A stretch of DNA of 64,000 bases, from positions 62,001 to 126,000 of the forward strand of contig NZ_PZYX01000009.1 of the NCBI RefSeq assembly GCF_003047285.1. The letters run 5' to 3'. Shown piece by piece: positions 7,517 through 16,035 of this stretch. The notes under the pieces are model-generated. The model saw nothing but the letters and a program-made list of their open reading frames with translations. It was not told where the DNA came from and did not search any database. A program made the translations under genes and the position numbers. The stretch's first letter is position 1. The number at the start of each line of letters is the position of its first letter. Source of the DNA: Nocardioides allogilvus. GTDB taxonomy: Bacteria > Actinomycetota > Actinomycetes > Propionibacteriales > Nocardioidaceae.

Positions 7517-9328
7517 GTGGATGACCACTCAGGCTCCCGCCGCTCCCGCAGCGGCCGTCCCGACCCCGCCGACAAGCGGCAGCTCGCGGACCACCCCGTG
7601 CCCCTCGCCCGGATCGCGCGCCTGTTCGCGCCGCACCGCGGCACCCTCGCCCTGGTCATCGCACTGATCATGGTCAGCTCGACCATCGGCCTCGCACAGC
7701 CCTTCCTGGTGCGCCACGTCATCGACGAGGCCCTGCCGCGACAGGACGTGCGCCTGCTCGTCCTGCTCGTGCTCGCCATGCTCGGCGTCGCGATCGCCAC
7801 CGCCGCCATCGGCGTCGTGCAGACCTGGCTCTCGACCTCCGTCGGCCAGCGCGTCATGCACCGCCTGCGCAGCGACCTCTTCGCCCACCTCCAGCGTCAG
7901 TCGCTCGGCTTCTTCACCCGCACCCGCGGCGGCGACGTCCAGTCGCGCCTCGTCAACGACATCGGCAGCATGCAGAGCGTCGTCACCAGCACCGCCACCT
8001 CGATCGCGGCCAACGTCACCGTCGTCGTCGGCACGGCCGTCGCCATGGCGGCGCTGAGCTGGCGGCTGGCACTGCTGTCGCTGGTCGTCCTGCCGCCGGC
8101 GGTCCTCCTCACCCGCCAGGTCGCTCGCATGCGCCACACGATCACCGCCCAGCGGCAGCGCCGGCTCGCCGACCTGCACGTGCAGATCGAGGAGGGACTC
8201 TCCGTCAGCGGCGTGCTCCTCACCAAGACGCTCGGTGTCGGCGGCGCCCTCAGCACGCGCTTCGAGGAGACCTCGGCCGACCTGGTCGACCTCGAGATCC
8301 GCTCCCGCCTCGCCGGTCGCTGGCGGATGGCCACGATGAACGTCGTCTTCGCCGCCATCCCGGCCGCGATCTACCTCGCCGCGGGCCTTCCCGCGACGTC
8401 CGGCGGCATGACCATCGGCACCCTCGTCGCCTTCATCGCCCTACAGGGCACGCTGTTCCGCCCACTGATGGGACTCCTCAACGTCGGCGTCGAGATCACG
8501 GCCTCGATGGCGTTGTTCTCCCGGATCTTCGAGTACGCCGACCTGCCGATCGACCTCCCGGAGCCGGTCGACCCCACGCCGCTCCCCCGGCTCGGCGGCG
8601 AGGTCCGCTTCGAGCACGTCGGCTTCGGCTACGACGAAGACCGCGACGTCCTCACCGACATCCACCTCACCGTGGCCGCCGGGTCCAGCCTCGCGCTCGT
8701 CGGCACGACCGGCAGCGGCAAGTCGACCCTCGCCGGGCTGGTGGCCCGCCTCCACGACCCGACCTCGGGCCGCGTGCTCATCGACAGCGTCGACGTGCGC
8801 GACGCGGCCGCCACCGACCTCGCGAGCAGGATCGGCATGGTCACCCAGGAGACCTACCTGATGCACACCAGCATCCGCGAGAACCTCCTGCACGCCCGGC
8901 CCGGCGCGAGCGACGCAGAGATCGAGGCGGCCTGCCGCCGTGCCCGGATCCACGACCTGGTCGCGAGCCTCCCCCACGGCTACGACACCGTCGTCGGCTC
9001 CCGCGGCCACCGGTTCTCCGGCGGTGAGAAGCAGCGCCTCGCCATCGCCCGCACGCTGCTGCGCGATCCGGCGATCCTCGTCCTCGACGAGGCCACCAGC
9101 GCCCTGGACAACGAGACCGAGCGTGCGATCCAGGAGTCCCTCGACGTCCTCGCCCGGGGCCGCACCACGATCACCATCGCCCACCGGCTCTCGACCGTGC
9201 GCAACGCCGACCGGATCGCGGTGCTCGACCACGGGCGGATAGTGGAGCTCGGCACCCACGAGGAGCTGCTGCTCCGCGGCGGCCACTACGCCGCGCTGGT
9301 CCGCGGCAGCCTCGTCGCGGCTGCCTGA
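7517..9328 (+). CDS. ABC exporter, fused permease and ATPase
   Basis: A 603-residue half-transporter of the multidrug/lipid exporter type, acting in the cytoplasmic membrane as a dimer. Residues about 25-340 form the six-helix membrane domain with EGLSVSGVLLTKTLG in the coupling region. The nucleotide-binding domain has Walker A GTTGSGKST (396-404), Q-loop VTQETYLMH, signature FSGGEKQRLAIAR, Walker B ILVLDEATSALD and switch His in TIAHRLSTVRN, so all ATPase residues are intact. The GTG at 7517 is preceded by GAGAGGAGC. It is divergent from the MarR gene and is probably repressed by it. The substrate (drug, lipid or peptide) cannot be read from the sequence. Confidence 0.9.
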   Translation: MDDHSGSRRSRSGRPDPADKRQLADHPVPLARIARLFAPHRGTLALVIALIMVSSTIGLAQPFLVRHVIDEALPRQDVRLLVLLVLAMLGVAIATAAIGVVQTWLSTSVGQRVMHRLRSDLFAHLQRQSLGFFTRTRGGDVQSRLVNDIGSMQSVVTSTATSIAANVTVVVGTAVAMAALSWRLALLSLVVLPPAVLLTRQVARMRHTITAQRQRRLADLHVQIEEGLSVSGVLLTKTLGVGGALSTRFEETSADLVDLEIRSRLAGRWRMATMNVVFAAIPAAIYLAAGLPATSGGMTIGTLVAFIALQGTLFRPLMGLLNVGVEITASMALFSRIFEYADLPIDLPEPVDPTPLPRLGGEVRFEHVGFGYDEDRDVLTDIHLTVAAGSSLALVGTTGSGKSTLAGLVARLHDPTSGRVLIDSVDVRDAAATDLASRIGMVTQETYLMHTSIRENLLHARPGASDAEIEAACRRARIHDLVASLPHGYDTVVGSRGHRFSGGEKQRLAIARTLLRDPAILVLDEATSALDNETERAIQESLDVLARGRTTITIAHRLSTVRNADRIAVLDHGRIVELGTHEELLLRGGHYAALVRGSLVAAA

Positions 9329-9362
9329 GCATCGCTGGTCGCCGTACGGCGCCGAGGGAGCC

Positions 9363-10217
9363 TCAGGCCAGGCCGGCCTTCCGGGCGTAGGCCTCTGCCT
9401 GCTCGTCGGCGTCCAGCTCGCCGGTGAGCAGGCGCTCGGTCGTCCAGTGGTCCACGGACAGCCCCGTGAGCGCGACGTACTCCGCCAGCTCGGGCTCCAG
9501 GGCGCGGGCGAGCGTCATCAGGTCCTCGCCCGTGGGCGGGGTGCCGACGATGGTCGGCGAACCGGCCATCAGCCGCTTCAGCGGCGGGTAGGGCTTGAAC
9601 CTGCCCACGCCGATGTGGCGGGTCACCCGGTCGAGCGTCGGGTTGGGCTCGGCCAGCAGGGTGGCGAAGTCGAGGAAGAGCCACTGCTCACGTGGGAAGA
9701 CGCTCAGCCCGTGGCGCACCTGGCCGCCGTAGTAGCCGCGGATCACCCCCGACGCGCGCATGAAGCGCGCGCGCCCGCCCGGCCCCTCGAACTGCGGCGG
9801 CATCTCGGTCGGGAAGTCCTCGGGGCGCCACGCCATCATCTCCGGCCAGTCCGGGGCCTTGTCGGGCTGGCGGTCGCGCACCATCACCCACTGGCTCACC
9901 AGCCGGTCGATCGGGTCACGGAACACCGCGATCAGGCGCATGTCCGGTCGCTGCTCACGCATCCGCTCCAGTGATCCCGGCATCAGCAGGTAGCGCGGGG
10001 TGGCGTCGCCCAGCGCGATGTGGACCGGACGCGCGTGCTCGATGCCGTACGCCGAGTGGTCGACGTCGCGCCAGGTCGCGCCGTCCACGTCGAACCAGCC
10101 CATCTCCTTGCGCGGAGGTCGCGCCACCTCGGGATGCTGGTTGAGCATCCACTGCAGCGTCGACGTGCCCGCCTTCTGCACGCCGACGATGGAGAAGGTG
10201 AAGGGCAGGAACGGCAC
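9363..10217 (-). CDS. PAPS-dependent sulfotransferase family protein
   Basis: A 284-residue cytoplasmic sulfotransferase. The 5'-phosphosulfate loop is IVGVQKAGTSTLQWML at the N-terminus, and the 3'-phosphate-binding motif is VFRDPIDRLVSQW near residue 98; both are diagnostic for enzymes that transfer sulfate from 3'-phosphoadenylyl sulfate to an alcohol or amine. PTIVGTPPTGEDLM and the C-terminal helix complete a domain of normal length. The GTG start lies 3 bases after the stop codon of the aminotransferase gene, so the two form an operon. The acceptor is unknown; sulfolipids or cell-wall glycans are possible. Confidence 0.85.
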   Translation of the reverse strand: MPFLPFTFSIVGVQKAGTSTLQWMLNQHPEVARPPRKEMGWFDVDGATWRDVDHSAYGIEHARPVHIALGDATPRYLLMPGSLERMREQRPDMRLIAVFRDPIDRLVSQWVMVRDRQPDKAPDWPEMMAWRPEDFPTEMPPQFEGPGGRARFMRASGVIRGYYGGQVRHGLSVFPREQWLFLDFATLLAEPNPTLDRVTRHIGVGRFKPYPPLKRLMAGSPTIVGTPPTGEDLMTLARALEPELAEYVALTGLSVDHWTTERLLTGELDADEQAEAYARKAGLA

Positions 10218-10220
10218 GCC

Positions 10221-11510
10221 TCAGCCCTGCGCCTGCCCGGCGAGCTGCTCGGCCGCCGCGAGCAGCACGCAGGTGGCCACGGCGTCGATGGCCTCGGTCA
10301 CCTCGTCGAGCGGCGGCATCGTCGGCGCGATCCGGATGTTGGCGTCGTTGGGGTCGTCACCGTGGGGGAAGGACGAGCCGGCGGGCGTCAGGGCGATGCC
10401 GGCCTCCTTCGCCAGCGCCACCACGCGCGCCGCCGTGCCGGGGACCACGTCGAGGTTGACGAAGTAGCCGCCGGCGGGCTTGTTCCAGGTCGCGACGTCG
10501 TAGGCACCGAGGCGCTCGGAGAAGACCCGGTCGACCTCGTCGAACTTCGGCGCGATGATCGCGCGGTGCTTGGCCATGTGGTCGCGCACACCCTGGGCGG
10601 AGCCGAAGAACTGCACGTGGCGGAGGTGGTTGACCTTGTCCGGGCCGATGGAGCCGTTGCCGAGGTGGGCGAGGTACCACGCGATGTTGCCCACGGAGGC
10701 CGCGAGGAACGCGACGCCCGCACCGGCGAAGGTGATCTTGGAGGTCGAGGCGAACATGATCGGGCGGTCCGGGTGACCGGCCGCGGCCGCCAGGGTGAGG
10801 ATGTCGGCGCTCTTGGCCTCCTCCTCGGTGAGGTGGTGCAGGGCGTAGGCGTTGTCCCAGAAGATCTTGAAGTCGGTAGCCGCGGTCTCCATCGAGGCGA
10901 GACGCTCGGCGACCTCCTGGCTGCAGATCGAGCCGGCCGGGTTGGCATAGGTCGGCACGACCCACATGCCCTTGATGGACCGGTCTGCCTTGACCAGCGC
11001 GGCCACGGCCTCGGCGTCGGGCCCGTCGTCGTTCATCGGCACGGTGATCATCTCGATGCCCAGCGACTCGAGCAGCGTGAAGTGCCGGTCATAGCCGGGG
11101 ACCGGGCAGATGAACTTGATCGTGTCTTCCTTGCTCCACGCACGGTCGCTGTCGCGGGCACCGAAGAGCAGCATGTAGATCAGGCAGTCGCGCATCATGG
11201 TGAGGCTGGAGTTGCCGCCGGCGACGACCTGCTCGGGCTCGACCCACAACAGCTCGGCGAACATCTCGCGCAGCTCGGTCAGGCCGGTGAGGCCGCCGTA
11301 GTTGCGCACGTCGGTGCCGCTGCTGTCCTTGAAGCCTCGCGGCAGGTTGAGCAGCTCGTCCGCGAGGTCGAGCTGGGCCGCCGACGGCTTGCCCCGCGTG
11401 AGGTCGAGCTTGAGGCCCTTGGCCTTCAGCTCGGCGTAGGCCGCCTGCTGCTCCTGGAGCAGGCTGGCGAGGTCGTCACGGGACATGGCGGAGAGCGGCT
11501 GGTGCGTCAC
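10221..11510 (-). CDS. PLP-dependent aminotransferase, fold type I (aspartate aminotransferase-like)
   Basis: A 429-residue aminotransferase of the actinobacterial subgroup related to aspartate aminotransferase. Visible elements are LDLTRGKPSAAQLDLAD near the N-terminus, YGGLTGLTELREMFAEL, the cofactor-stacking region AGGNSSLTMMRD, VPTYANPAGS with the PLP-contacting Asn, IFWDNAYALHH (Asp and Tyr) and the Schiff-base Lys in ASTSKITFAGAG. A C-terminal Arg (ANIRIAPT) should bind the substrate carboxylate. A TAGCCT element 7 bases before the GTG start (11518-11523) suggests a leaderless transcript. A sulfotransferase gene follows directly. The amino donor is inferred from family likeness. Confidence 0.88.
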   Translation of the reverse strand: MTHQPLSAMSRDDLASLLQEQQAAYAELKAKGLKLDLTRGKPSAAQLDLADELLNLPRGFKDSSGTDVRNYGGLTGLTELREMFAELLWVEPEQVVAGGNSSLTMMRDCLIYMLLFGARDSDRAWSKEDTIKFICPVPGYDRHFTLLESLGIEMITVPMNDDGPDAEAVAALVKADRSIKGMWVVPTYANPAGSICSQEVAERLASMETAATDFKIFWDNAYALHHLTEEEAKSADILTLAAAAGHPDRPIMFASTSKITFAGAGVAFLAASVGNIAWYLAHLGNGSIGPDKVNHLRHVQFFGSAQGVRDHMAKHRAIIAPKFDEVDRVFSERLGAYDVATWNKPAGGYFVNLDVVPGTAARVVALAKEAGIALTPAGSSFPHGDDPNDANIRIAPTMPPLDEVTEAIDAVATCVLLAAAEQLAGQAQG

Positions 11511-11576
11511 ACGCGCAAGGCTACCGAGCGCCGGTTCGTCCGCGCGGTGCAGGCTCAGGGATGGAACGCCCGGGGC

Positions 11577-12524
11577 TCAGGCCGTCTGGCTGAACGTACG
11601 GCGATATTCGACCGGGCTCACGCCGCGCGAGCGGCCGAAGTGGTGGCGCAGGGTCGCCGCGTTGCCGAAGCCGACCTCGCCCGCGATCCAGTCGATGGAG
11701 TGATCCGTCTGCTCGAGCAGCTCCTCGGCCGCCTGCACGCGCTGGGCCAGCACCCAGCTGTACGGCGTCGTGCCGGTCTCGTCCTTGAAGCGGCGCGCGA
11801 AGGTCCGCGGCGACATGTGCATCTGCCGCGCCAGCGCCTCGACGGTGAGCTCCTCGGCGAGGTTGGCCGAGATCCAGGCGAGCAGCGGTGACAGGGCCTC
11901 GGACTCGCAGACCGGGACCGGCCGCGCGATGAACTGCGCCTGGCCGCCGTCGCGGTGCGGGGGCACGACGATGCGCCGAGCAGCCGACGCGGCGACGCGG
12001 GAGCCGAACTGCTGGCGCATCAGGTGCAGGGCCGCGTCGAGCCCGGCCGCAGAGCCCGCGCCGGTGACCACGGTGCCCTCCTGGACGTAGAGCACGTTGC
12101 CGTCGACCTGGGCGAGCGGGTGGCGGGCGGCGAGCTCGTCGACGTGTCGCCAGTGGGTGGTGCACCGCTTGCCGTCGAGCAGCCCGGCCTCGCCGAGCAC
12201 GAACGCGGCCGTGCAGTGGGCGAAGACGAAGGCGCCACGGTCGTGGGCGTGCCGGACGAGCTCGACGACCTCGGGCGAAGGGTCGAGATAGCCGCGCTTG
12301 GGGATGACGCAGACCAGGTCGGCATCGGCCGCCGCCTCCAGGCCGAGGTCGACGTGCAGGTCGAACACGCTGCCCTGGACCCGCCCCGGGCGGGGGGTGG
12401 TGACCACGAAGTCGAAGACCGGGTTGTCGTCCTCGGGGTGGTAGGGCTCAGCCCACACCTCGCACATCGCGCCCAGCCCGAAGGGCTCGGCACCGTCCTG
12501 GACCACGACCGCGACCTTGTGCAT
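11577..12524 (-). CDS. GlxA family transcriptional regulator (DJ-1/PfpI plus AraC domains)
   Basis: A 315-residue regulator with an N-terminal DJ-1/PfpI-like domain (about 1-190, including FVFAHCTAAFVLGEAGLLDG with the elbow Cys and HWRHVDELAARHP) and a C-terminal AraC/XylS double helix-turn-helix (MHMSPRTFARRFKDETGTTPY and EVGFGNAATLRHHFGRSRGVSP). GlxA proteins are activators whose amidase-like domain senses an unknown ligand. The ATG at 12524 is chosen because AGGG lies 6-7 bases upstream; an in-frame start 18 bases earlier is possible. It is divergent from a small membrane protein gene, and the palindrome between them is the obvious candidate operator. Confidence 0.9.
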   Translation of the reverse strand: MHKVAVVVQDGAEPFGLGAMCEVWAEPYHPEDDNPVFDFVVTTPRPGRVQGSVFDLHVDLGLEAAADADLVCVIPKRGYLDPSPEVVELVRHAHDRGAFVFAHCTAAFVLGEAGLLDGKRCTTHWRHVDELAARHPLAQVDGNVLYVQEGTVVTGAGSAAGLDAALHLMRQQFGSRVAASAARRIVVPPHRDGGQAQFIARPVPVCESEALSPLLAWISANLAEELTVEALARQMHMSPRTFARRFKDETGTTPYSWVLAQRVQAAEELLEQTDHSIDWIAGEVGFGNAATLRHHFGRSRGVSPVEYRRTFSQTA

Positions 12525-12545
12525 GGGAACACCCTGCCGCACCGA

Positions 12546-12618
12546 TGGCAGTAAATCAACCTACCCTGTCATTCCTGCCACTGGTGGCAGCAATGGAACG
12601 AGCGCAAACTTTCTGCCA
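12546..12618. promoter_or_regulatory. Inverted-repeat operator between glxA-type gene and small membrane protein
   Basis: The centre is CTGCCAC-TG-GTGGCAG (12575-12590), a perfect 7-bp inverted repeat. A further TGGCAG lies at 12546-12551 and a CTGCCA at 12613-12618, the latter touching the start codon of the small gene. Four copies of one hexamer in 73 bases between divergent genes suggest binding sites for the adjacent regulator. Confidence 0.55.
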
Positions 12619-12776
12619 TGACCACTTTCCTCTTCATCCTCGTGACCACCGCCATCGCAGCACTGCTCGTCAGCTACGCACGCCACGACCTGTTCGCCGG
12701 TCCGGCCACCCGCGCCGACGACCTCGACGAGCTCGGTCCGGTCGAGCTCCGCCACCACCTCGTCCCCCGCCACTGA
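12618..12776 (+). CDS. Small single-pass membrane protein, 52 residues
   Basis: A short open frame that begins MTTFLFILVTTAIAALLVSY, a single hydrophobic helix of about 18 residues, followed by a charged tail RATRADDLDELGPVELRHH in broad terms (basic, then acidic, then His-rich), ending at TGA 12774-12776. It starts inside the last copy of the CTGCCA half-site upstream, is divergent from the GlxA-type regulator and ends 34 bases before the acyl-CoA ligase, so it may share a transcript with the ligase. Codon use in the third positions is strongly GC-rich, as expected for a real gene. No family is recognised. A role as a small partner of a membrane complex would be speculation. Confidence 0.55.
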   Translation: MTTFLFILVTTAIAALLVSYARHDLFAGPATRADDLDELGPVELRHHLVPRH

Positions 12777-12810
12777 GCCCGCGCCGTCCGGGCTTTGCTT
12801 GGATGGCGCC

Positions 12811-14079
12811 ATGGACCACGTCGACCTGCGCGAGGGATCCCGGGTCGCCCTGCTGGTGCCCGGCTCCCACGACTACGTGGACCTCGTCATCTCGCTGCTG
12901 GCGGCCGGCATCTTCCCGGTGCCCCTCGACCCCGCGCTGACGCCCGCGGAGCGCGAGCGGGTCCTGGCACCGATCGCCCCCGACCTGGTGGTGACCACGA
13001 CCGAGCAGGTCGCCACCATGGTGGCCAGCGCTCCCGACCACCTCCGTCGCGGTCTGCCGCTCGGGAGGCCTATCCACTGCACGAGTGGCACGACCGGCAC
13101 ACCCAAGGGAGTGTTCTCCGGCCTGCTGCCCCGCTCGGACGCCCAGGCCCTCCTCGCCGAGGAACGCGACCTGTGGGGCTTCTCCCCCGACGACGTCAAC
13201 CTCGTGCTCAGCCCGCTCCACCACTCCGCGCCGCTGCGGTTCGCGATGGGCACGCTGCTTGCCGGTGGCCGGATCGTGGTGCCGGGACGCTTCGACCCCG
13301 AGCGCGTCACGGACGCCATCCGCACCGAACGACCGACCACGATGTTCTGCGTGCCGACCCACCTCCAGCGACTCTTCGCCCACTGGGACGAGTTCGGCAC
13401 TCCCGACCTGTCGTCGTTCCGGCTCGTCGCGCACGCCGGCGCCCCCTGCCCGGTGGCGGTGAAGCACCGCCTGATCGAGACGTTCCCGGCCGGGTCGACC
13501 TGGGAGTTCTACGGGTCCACCGAAGGACAGTTCACCGCCTGCCGGTCCGAGGAGTGGCTCACCCACCCCGGCAGCGTGGGCCGCGCCCGCCCCGGTCGCT
13601 CGATCACCGTCGACGACGAGGGCCGGCTCTGGTGCGTGGTGCCTGCGCACGCCCGCTTCACCTACCTCGGCGATCCCCAGAAGACCGCGCAGGCCTGGCG
13701 CGAGACCCCCGCCGGTCCGGCCTTCACCGTCGGCGACGTCGGTCGCATCGACGCCGACGGCTACGTCCATCTCGACGGGCGCCGCGACGACCTGGTCATC
13801 AGTGGCGGCGTCAACGTCTATCCGCTCGAGGTCGAGAACGCACTGCGCGAGGTGCCCGGCGTCGAGGACGTGGGTGTCTTCGCGATGCCCGATCCCGCCT
13901 GGGGCCAGCGCGTCTGCGCCGCGGTCGTGGGTACGGCGACCGAGGCCGACCTGCGCGAGCACGCGGTCGCCGTACTGGCTCCGGCGAAGCGACCGAAGAC
14001 GTACGTGCACGTGGCCGAGCTGCCGCTCACCGCCACCGGGAAGGTTCGTCGCGACCAGCTGCCCGCACTCCTGGCCTGA
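12811..14079 (+). CDS. AMP-binding acyl-CoA ligase (adenylate-forming)
   Basis: A 422-residue member of the adenylate-forming family, which activates a carboxylic acid with ATP and transfers it to CoA. Core motifs are present: the phosphate loop CTSGTTGTPKGVF, FYGSTEGQF for adenine binding, TVGDVGRIDADGYVHLDGR with the hinge Asp, GGVNVYPLEVENAL, and the catalytic Lys in PLTATGKVRRDQ. The protein is about 80-100 residues shorter than usual and begins almost at the first Rossmann-like strands (VALLVPGSHDYVDLVISLLA), so the N-terminal part of the family is missing. The ATG at 12811 is chosen; an in-frame TTG lies 12 bases earlier. The substrate may be a medium or long fatty acid, but this is not resolved. 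Confidence 0.85.
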   Translation: MDHVDLREGSRVALLVPGSHDYVDLVISLLAAGIFPVPLDPALTPAERERVLAPIAPDLVVTTTEQVATMVASAPDHLRRGLPLGRPIHCTSGTTGTPKGVFSGLLPRSDAQALLAEERDLWGFSPDDVNLVLSPLHHSAPLRFAMGTLLAGGRIVVPGRFDPERVTDAIRTERPTTMFCVPTHLQRLFAHWDEFGTPDLSSFRLVAHAGAPCPVAVKHRLIETFPAGSTWEFYGSTEGQFTACRSEEWLTHPGSVGRARPGRSITVDDEGRLWCVVPAHARFTYLGDPQKTAQAWRETPAGPAFTVGDVGRIDADGYVHLDGRRDDLVISGGVNVYPLEVENALREVPGVEDVGVFAMPDPAWGQRVCAAVVGTATEADLREHAVAVLAPAKRPKTYVHVAELPLTATGKVRRDQLPALLA

Positions 14080-14095
14080 TCCGCGTCGGAAATGC

Positions 14096-14129
14096 CGAAC
14101 GGCCCACCGGCGAGCCGGTGGGCCGTTCG
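14096..14129. terminator. Bidirectional terminator between acyl-CoA ligase and rpsA
   Basis: A perfect 15-bp stem (CGAACGGCCCACCGG / CCGGTGGGCCGTTCG) with a 4-base loop, 17 bases after the ligase stop and 19 bases after the rpsA stop on the other strand. It is one of the strongest hairpins in the window. Confidence 0.9.
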
Positions 14130-14147
14130 AAGTGGAGCGTCAGACCG

Positions 14148-15638
14148 TCAGGCCTGGCCGCCCGTGAGCTTCTCGCGAAGCGCCTGGAGCGCCTCGTCCG
14201 ACGCGAGCGAGCCGCCACCGGTGCCGGTGTCGCCACCGGTCTCGGCGAGGTCGTCGCCACCGGAGGAGTAGGACGTCGCCTCGCTGGCCTCGGCCTCGGC
14301 AACCTTCGCCTCGGCCTGCTGCTTGACGTGCGCCTCCCAGCGGGTGTGAGCCTTGGCGTACTGCTCTTCCCAGACGGCGCGCTGGTCGTCGAAGCCCTCG
14401 AGCCACTCGCCGGTCTCCGGGTCGAAGCCCTCGGGGTAGACGTAGTTGCCCTGCTCGTCGTAGGTCGCGGTCATGCCGTAGAGGGTCGGGTCGAACTCCT
14501 CCACGTCAGCGGCCGTGGCCGTCTCGTTGGCCTGCTTGAGCGACAGCGAGATCCGGCGACGCTCGAGGTCGATGTCGATGATCTTGACCATGACGTCGTC
14601 GTTGACCTGGACGACCTGCTCGGGGATCTCCACGTGGCGCTCAGCCAGCTCGGAGATGTGCACGAGGCCCTCGATGCCCTCTTCGACGCGGACGAACGAA
14701 CCGAAGGGCACCAGCTTGGTGACCTTGCCGGGCACGATCTGACCGATCTGGTGGGTGCGGGCGAAGTGCTGCCACGGGTCTTCCTGGGTGGCCTTGAGCG
14801 ACAGGGAGACGCGCTCGCGGTCCATGTCCACGTCGAGGACCTCGACGGTGACCTCGTCACCGACGGTGACGACCTCGGACGGGTGGTCGATGTGCTTCCA
14901 CGACAGCTCGGAGACGTGCACGAGGCCGTCGACGCCGCCGAGGTCCACGAACGCACCGAAGTTGACGATGGAGGAGACGACACCCTTGCGGATCTGACCC
15001 TTCTGGAGCTGGGTCAAGAAGCCGTGGCGAACCTCGGACTGGGTCTGCTCGAGCCAGGCACGGCGCGACAGGACCACGTTGTTGCGGTTCTTGTCGAGCT
15101 CGATGATCTTGGCCTCGAGGACCTGGCCGACGTAGGGCTGCAGGTCGCGGACGCGACGCATCTCGACCAGCGACGCAGGCAGGAAGCCGCGCAGACCGAT
15201 GTCGATGATGAGGCCGCCCTTGACGACCTCGATGACGGTGCCCTCGACGACGCCGTCCTCTTCCTTGACCTGCTCGATGGTGCCCCAGGCGCGCTCGTAC
15301 TGTGCGCGCTTCTTGGACAGGATCAGCCGGCCTTCCTTGTCCTCCTTCTGGAGAACGAGGGCCTCGACCACATCGCCCACGGAAACGACCTCTGAGGGGT
15401 CGACGTCGTGCTTGATCGAGAGCTCGCGGGACGGGATGACACCTTCGGTCTTGTAACCGATGTCGAGGAGGACCTCGTCACGGTCCACCTTGACGATGGT
15501 GCCTTCGACGATGTCGCCGTCGTTGAAGTACTTGATGGTCGCGTCAATGGCCGCGAGGAAGTCCTCTTCAGAACCGATGTCGTTGATCGCGACCTGGGGC
15601 GCGTCGTAATCGGGAAGAGCGGAGATGGTACTCGTCAT
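14148..15638 (-). CDS. rpsA: 30S ribosomal protein S1
   Basis: Ribosomal protein S1, 496 residues, which helps mRNA binding by the small subunit. Four S1 RNA-binding repeats can be followed: GDIVEGTIVKVDRDEVLLDIG, DGVVEGTVIEVVKGGLIIDIG, GQIRKGVVSSIVNFGAFVDLG and GQIVPGKVTKLVPFGSFVRVE, each with the typical G-F-V-D pattern. This four-repeat form with an acidic tail is usual for actinobacteria. The ATG at 15638 (MTSTISALPDYDAPQ) matches the usual N-terminus; an in-frame GTG at 15680 would add 14 atypical residues. rpsA normally neighbours polA and coaE in this phylum; here about 10 kb of other genes separate it from polA. Confidence 0.95.
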   Translation of the reverse strand: MTSTISALPDYDAPQVAINDIGSEEDFLAAIDATIKYFNDGDIVEGTIVKVDRDEVLLDIGYKTEGVIPSRELSIKHDVDPSEVVSVGDVVEALVLQKEDKEGRLILSKKRAQYERAWGTIEQVKEEDGVVEGTVIEVVKGGLIIDIGLRGFLPASLVEMRRVRDLQPYVGQVLEAKIIELDKNRNNVVLSRRAWLEQTQSEVRHGFLTQLQKGQIRKGVVSSIVNFGAFVDLGGVDGLVHVSELSWKHIDHPSEVVTVGDEVTVEVLDVDMDRERVSLSLKATQEDPWQHFARTHQIGQIVPGKVTKLVPFGSFVRVEEGIEGLVHISELAERHVEIPEQVVQVNDDVMVKIIDIDLERRRISLSLKQANETATAADVEEFDPTLYGMTATYDEQGNYVYPEGFDPETGEWLEGFDDQRAVWEEQYAKAHTRWEAHVKQQAEAKVAEAEASEATSYSSGGDDLAETGGDTGTGGGSLASDEALQALREKLTGGQA

Positions 15639-16035
15639 AAGGGAAGTGATTCCTTGGATGGATAGAAGTCGTTCGGACACGCGCAGAAGCCGGTTTCACC
15701 ACCGATGAGAGATGACGAGCGAGAGTCCGCTCCGTATGGGACGCAGGCAGACCTCTGGCGCACGCCCGAGACTACGCGGGTGCCGCGAGGCACGTCCAAC
15801 TGGGAGGCCCCTCGGCCCCCACTCCTCTCACACGACTTCTGACCCAGGCGGGGTGGACCGCAGACCCGATCGGTCTAGACCAGTCCGTCCGATATTCGCC
15901 AACACGCGAGATCTGCCCCCGTTCTTGGACGTTTGCCCAGATATTTGCGGTGGACGACATCACGGGACCGCCGAGAAGCCGTTTGTTCAATAAGCAGCTC
16001 TCATCGGGACGGCTGCACAACCGAGAGGAACCATC
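15639..16035. other. Gene-free region between rpsA and a secreted-protein gene
   Basis: About 400 bases between divergent genes, expected to hold the promoters of both. A perfect 10-bp palindrome GGTCTAGACC lies at 15872-15881. No gene, tRNA or convincing promoter pair was recognised. The base composition falls locally around 15920-16000 (GATATTC, AGATATTTGC), which fits promoter DNA. Confidence 0.4.
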
